Positions 63,528 to 64,000 of a stretch of 64,000 bases of DNA are shown piece after piece. The stretch lies in NCBI RefSeq assembly GCF_019703515.2, contig NC_059372.1:24092931-24156930 (forward strand), given 5' to 3'. The translations under genes and the position numbers were made by a program. Origin of the DNA: Myxocyprinus asiaticus (lineage: Eukaryota; Chordata; Actinopteri; Cypriniformes; Catostomidae). Within the stretch, counting starts at the first letter, position 1. Each line of letters opens with the position of its first letter. Below the pieces are notes generated by a model. The model ran no database searches. It was not told the origin of the DNA and saw only the letters and a list, made by a program, of their open reading frames with translations.

Positions 63528-64000
63528 TTAAATGATTTGCAATGCTTAAAAATAAAAAAAAATAGTATTTGGTGTTTTGATGGAGAACCAATATTTTTTT
63601 TCTTCAAGTTTTTGAGGTTCTAAAGAAAGAAACTGAAAAACTGAGATACTCTTTTAAACTATAAAACCATTTATTTAATCTTGTGGATATTCCATGTTTG
63701 TCAGCTTGATGTTCCATTTATAGCACATGAACATCACCCAGATGTCAATTTGATGTGTTTATTTATTTATTTATTTTTTACATTGTTTGGTCATCTGCAA
63801 TACATCTATAAGATGTATGTCTCGGATGTCAATTACTGTATGTTTCCACTGACGTGGAAAAACTCGCTCTCAATGCTGCGAGAGATTATGCGAATGTGGG
63901 CTGTCTTCGCAATTACGGCTGCCACATCAGTCTATGGCAGAAATGGCAAGAATAGTATGTAGTATGCTATTTTGAACTCATCCTGTGATTGTTTTTAATT

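Noticed and set aside
63681..63962. 93-codon plus-strand frame near the right edge
   Set aside because: No domain or splice context; the end resembles MITE-type text (gtatgctattttgaac).

Overview
The window is vertebrate nuclear DNA from a teleost, probably a cypriniform. It is A+T-rich, intron-bearing and full of decayed fish-type transposons: Tc1 elements including one with Sleeping Beauty-like IR/DR ends, a Tx1-type L1, a hAT copy, TTAA-flanked MITEs and a tRNA-derived SINE. No bacterial-style gene organisation is present. The species call is an inference from repeat content.

Two genes can be read with confidence, both on the minus strand. At 1.6-7.6 kb lies a complete four-exon gpr157 (orphan seven-transmembrane receptor, 333 codons, all splice sites canonical and all phases consistent). 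At 13.46-13.55 kb lies the microRNA hairpin mir34a, with recognisable 5p and 3p arms. The hairpin sits in a candidate exon (13284-13827) bounded by a good acceptor and donor. Upstream on the same strand are a small candidate exon (19.45 kb) and a candidate first exon/promoter with a strong donor (26.5 kb). This fits the long primary transcript known for mir34a in mammals. In human, MIR34A lies between GPR157 and H6PD, so this is a conserved synteny block.

On the plus strand near the right end, a candidate 5' non-coding exon (about 56.40-56.58 kb) and a 56-nt candidate exon (58369-58424) look like the start of a gene whose body lies beyond the window. By synteny h6pd is the first guess, spsb1 the second; neither is proven.

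The rest is intergenic DNA packed with mobile elements. From left to right: a hAT-like element with an exact 8-bp target duplication (2.55-4.25 kb); a fold-back (4.65-4.81 kb); a MITE split by two other MITEs (4.98-6.64 kb); more TTAA MITEs (8.4, 11.3, 13.0, 14.2, 16.7, 18.8, 51.7, 54.0 and 57.5 kb); a diverged tandem duplication (22.07-22.61 kb); a nested composite (28.68-34.39 kb) holding a Tx1/L1 LINE and two solo LTRs; three Tc1 copies (34.46-35.69, 37.66-39.22, 43.82-45.42 kb), the middle one an inverted head-to-head form; a SINE (45.45-45.66 kb); and a 2.1-kb dispersed repeat with three tRNA-like modules (47.58-49.68 kb). All transposon reading frames seen are broken. No clear new biological system is evident. 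The most valuable content is the mir34a locus with its host-transcript exons, followed by the unusual palindromic Tc1.
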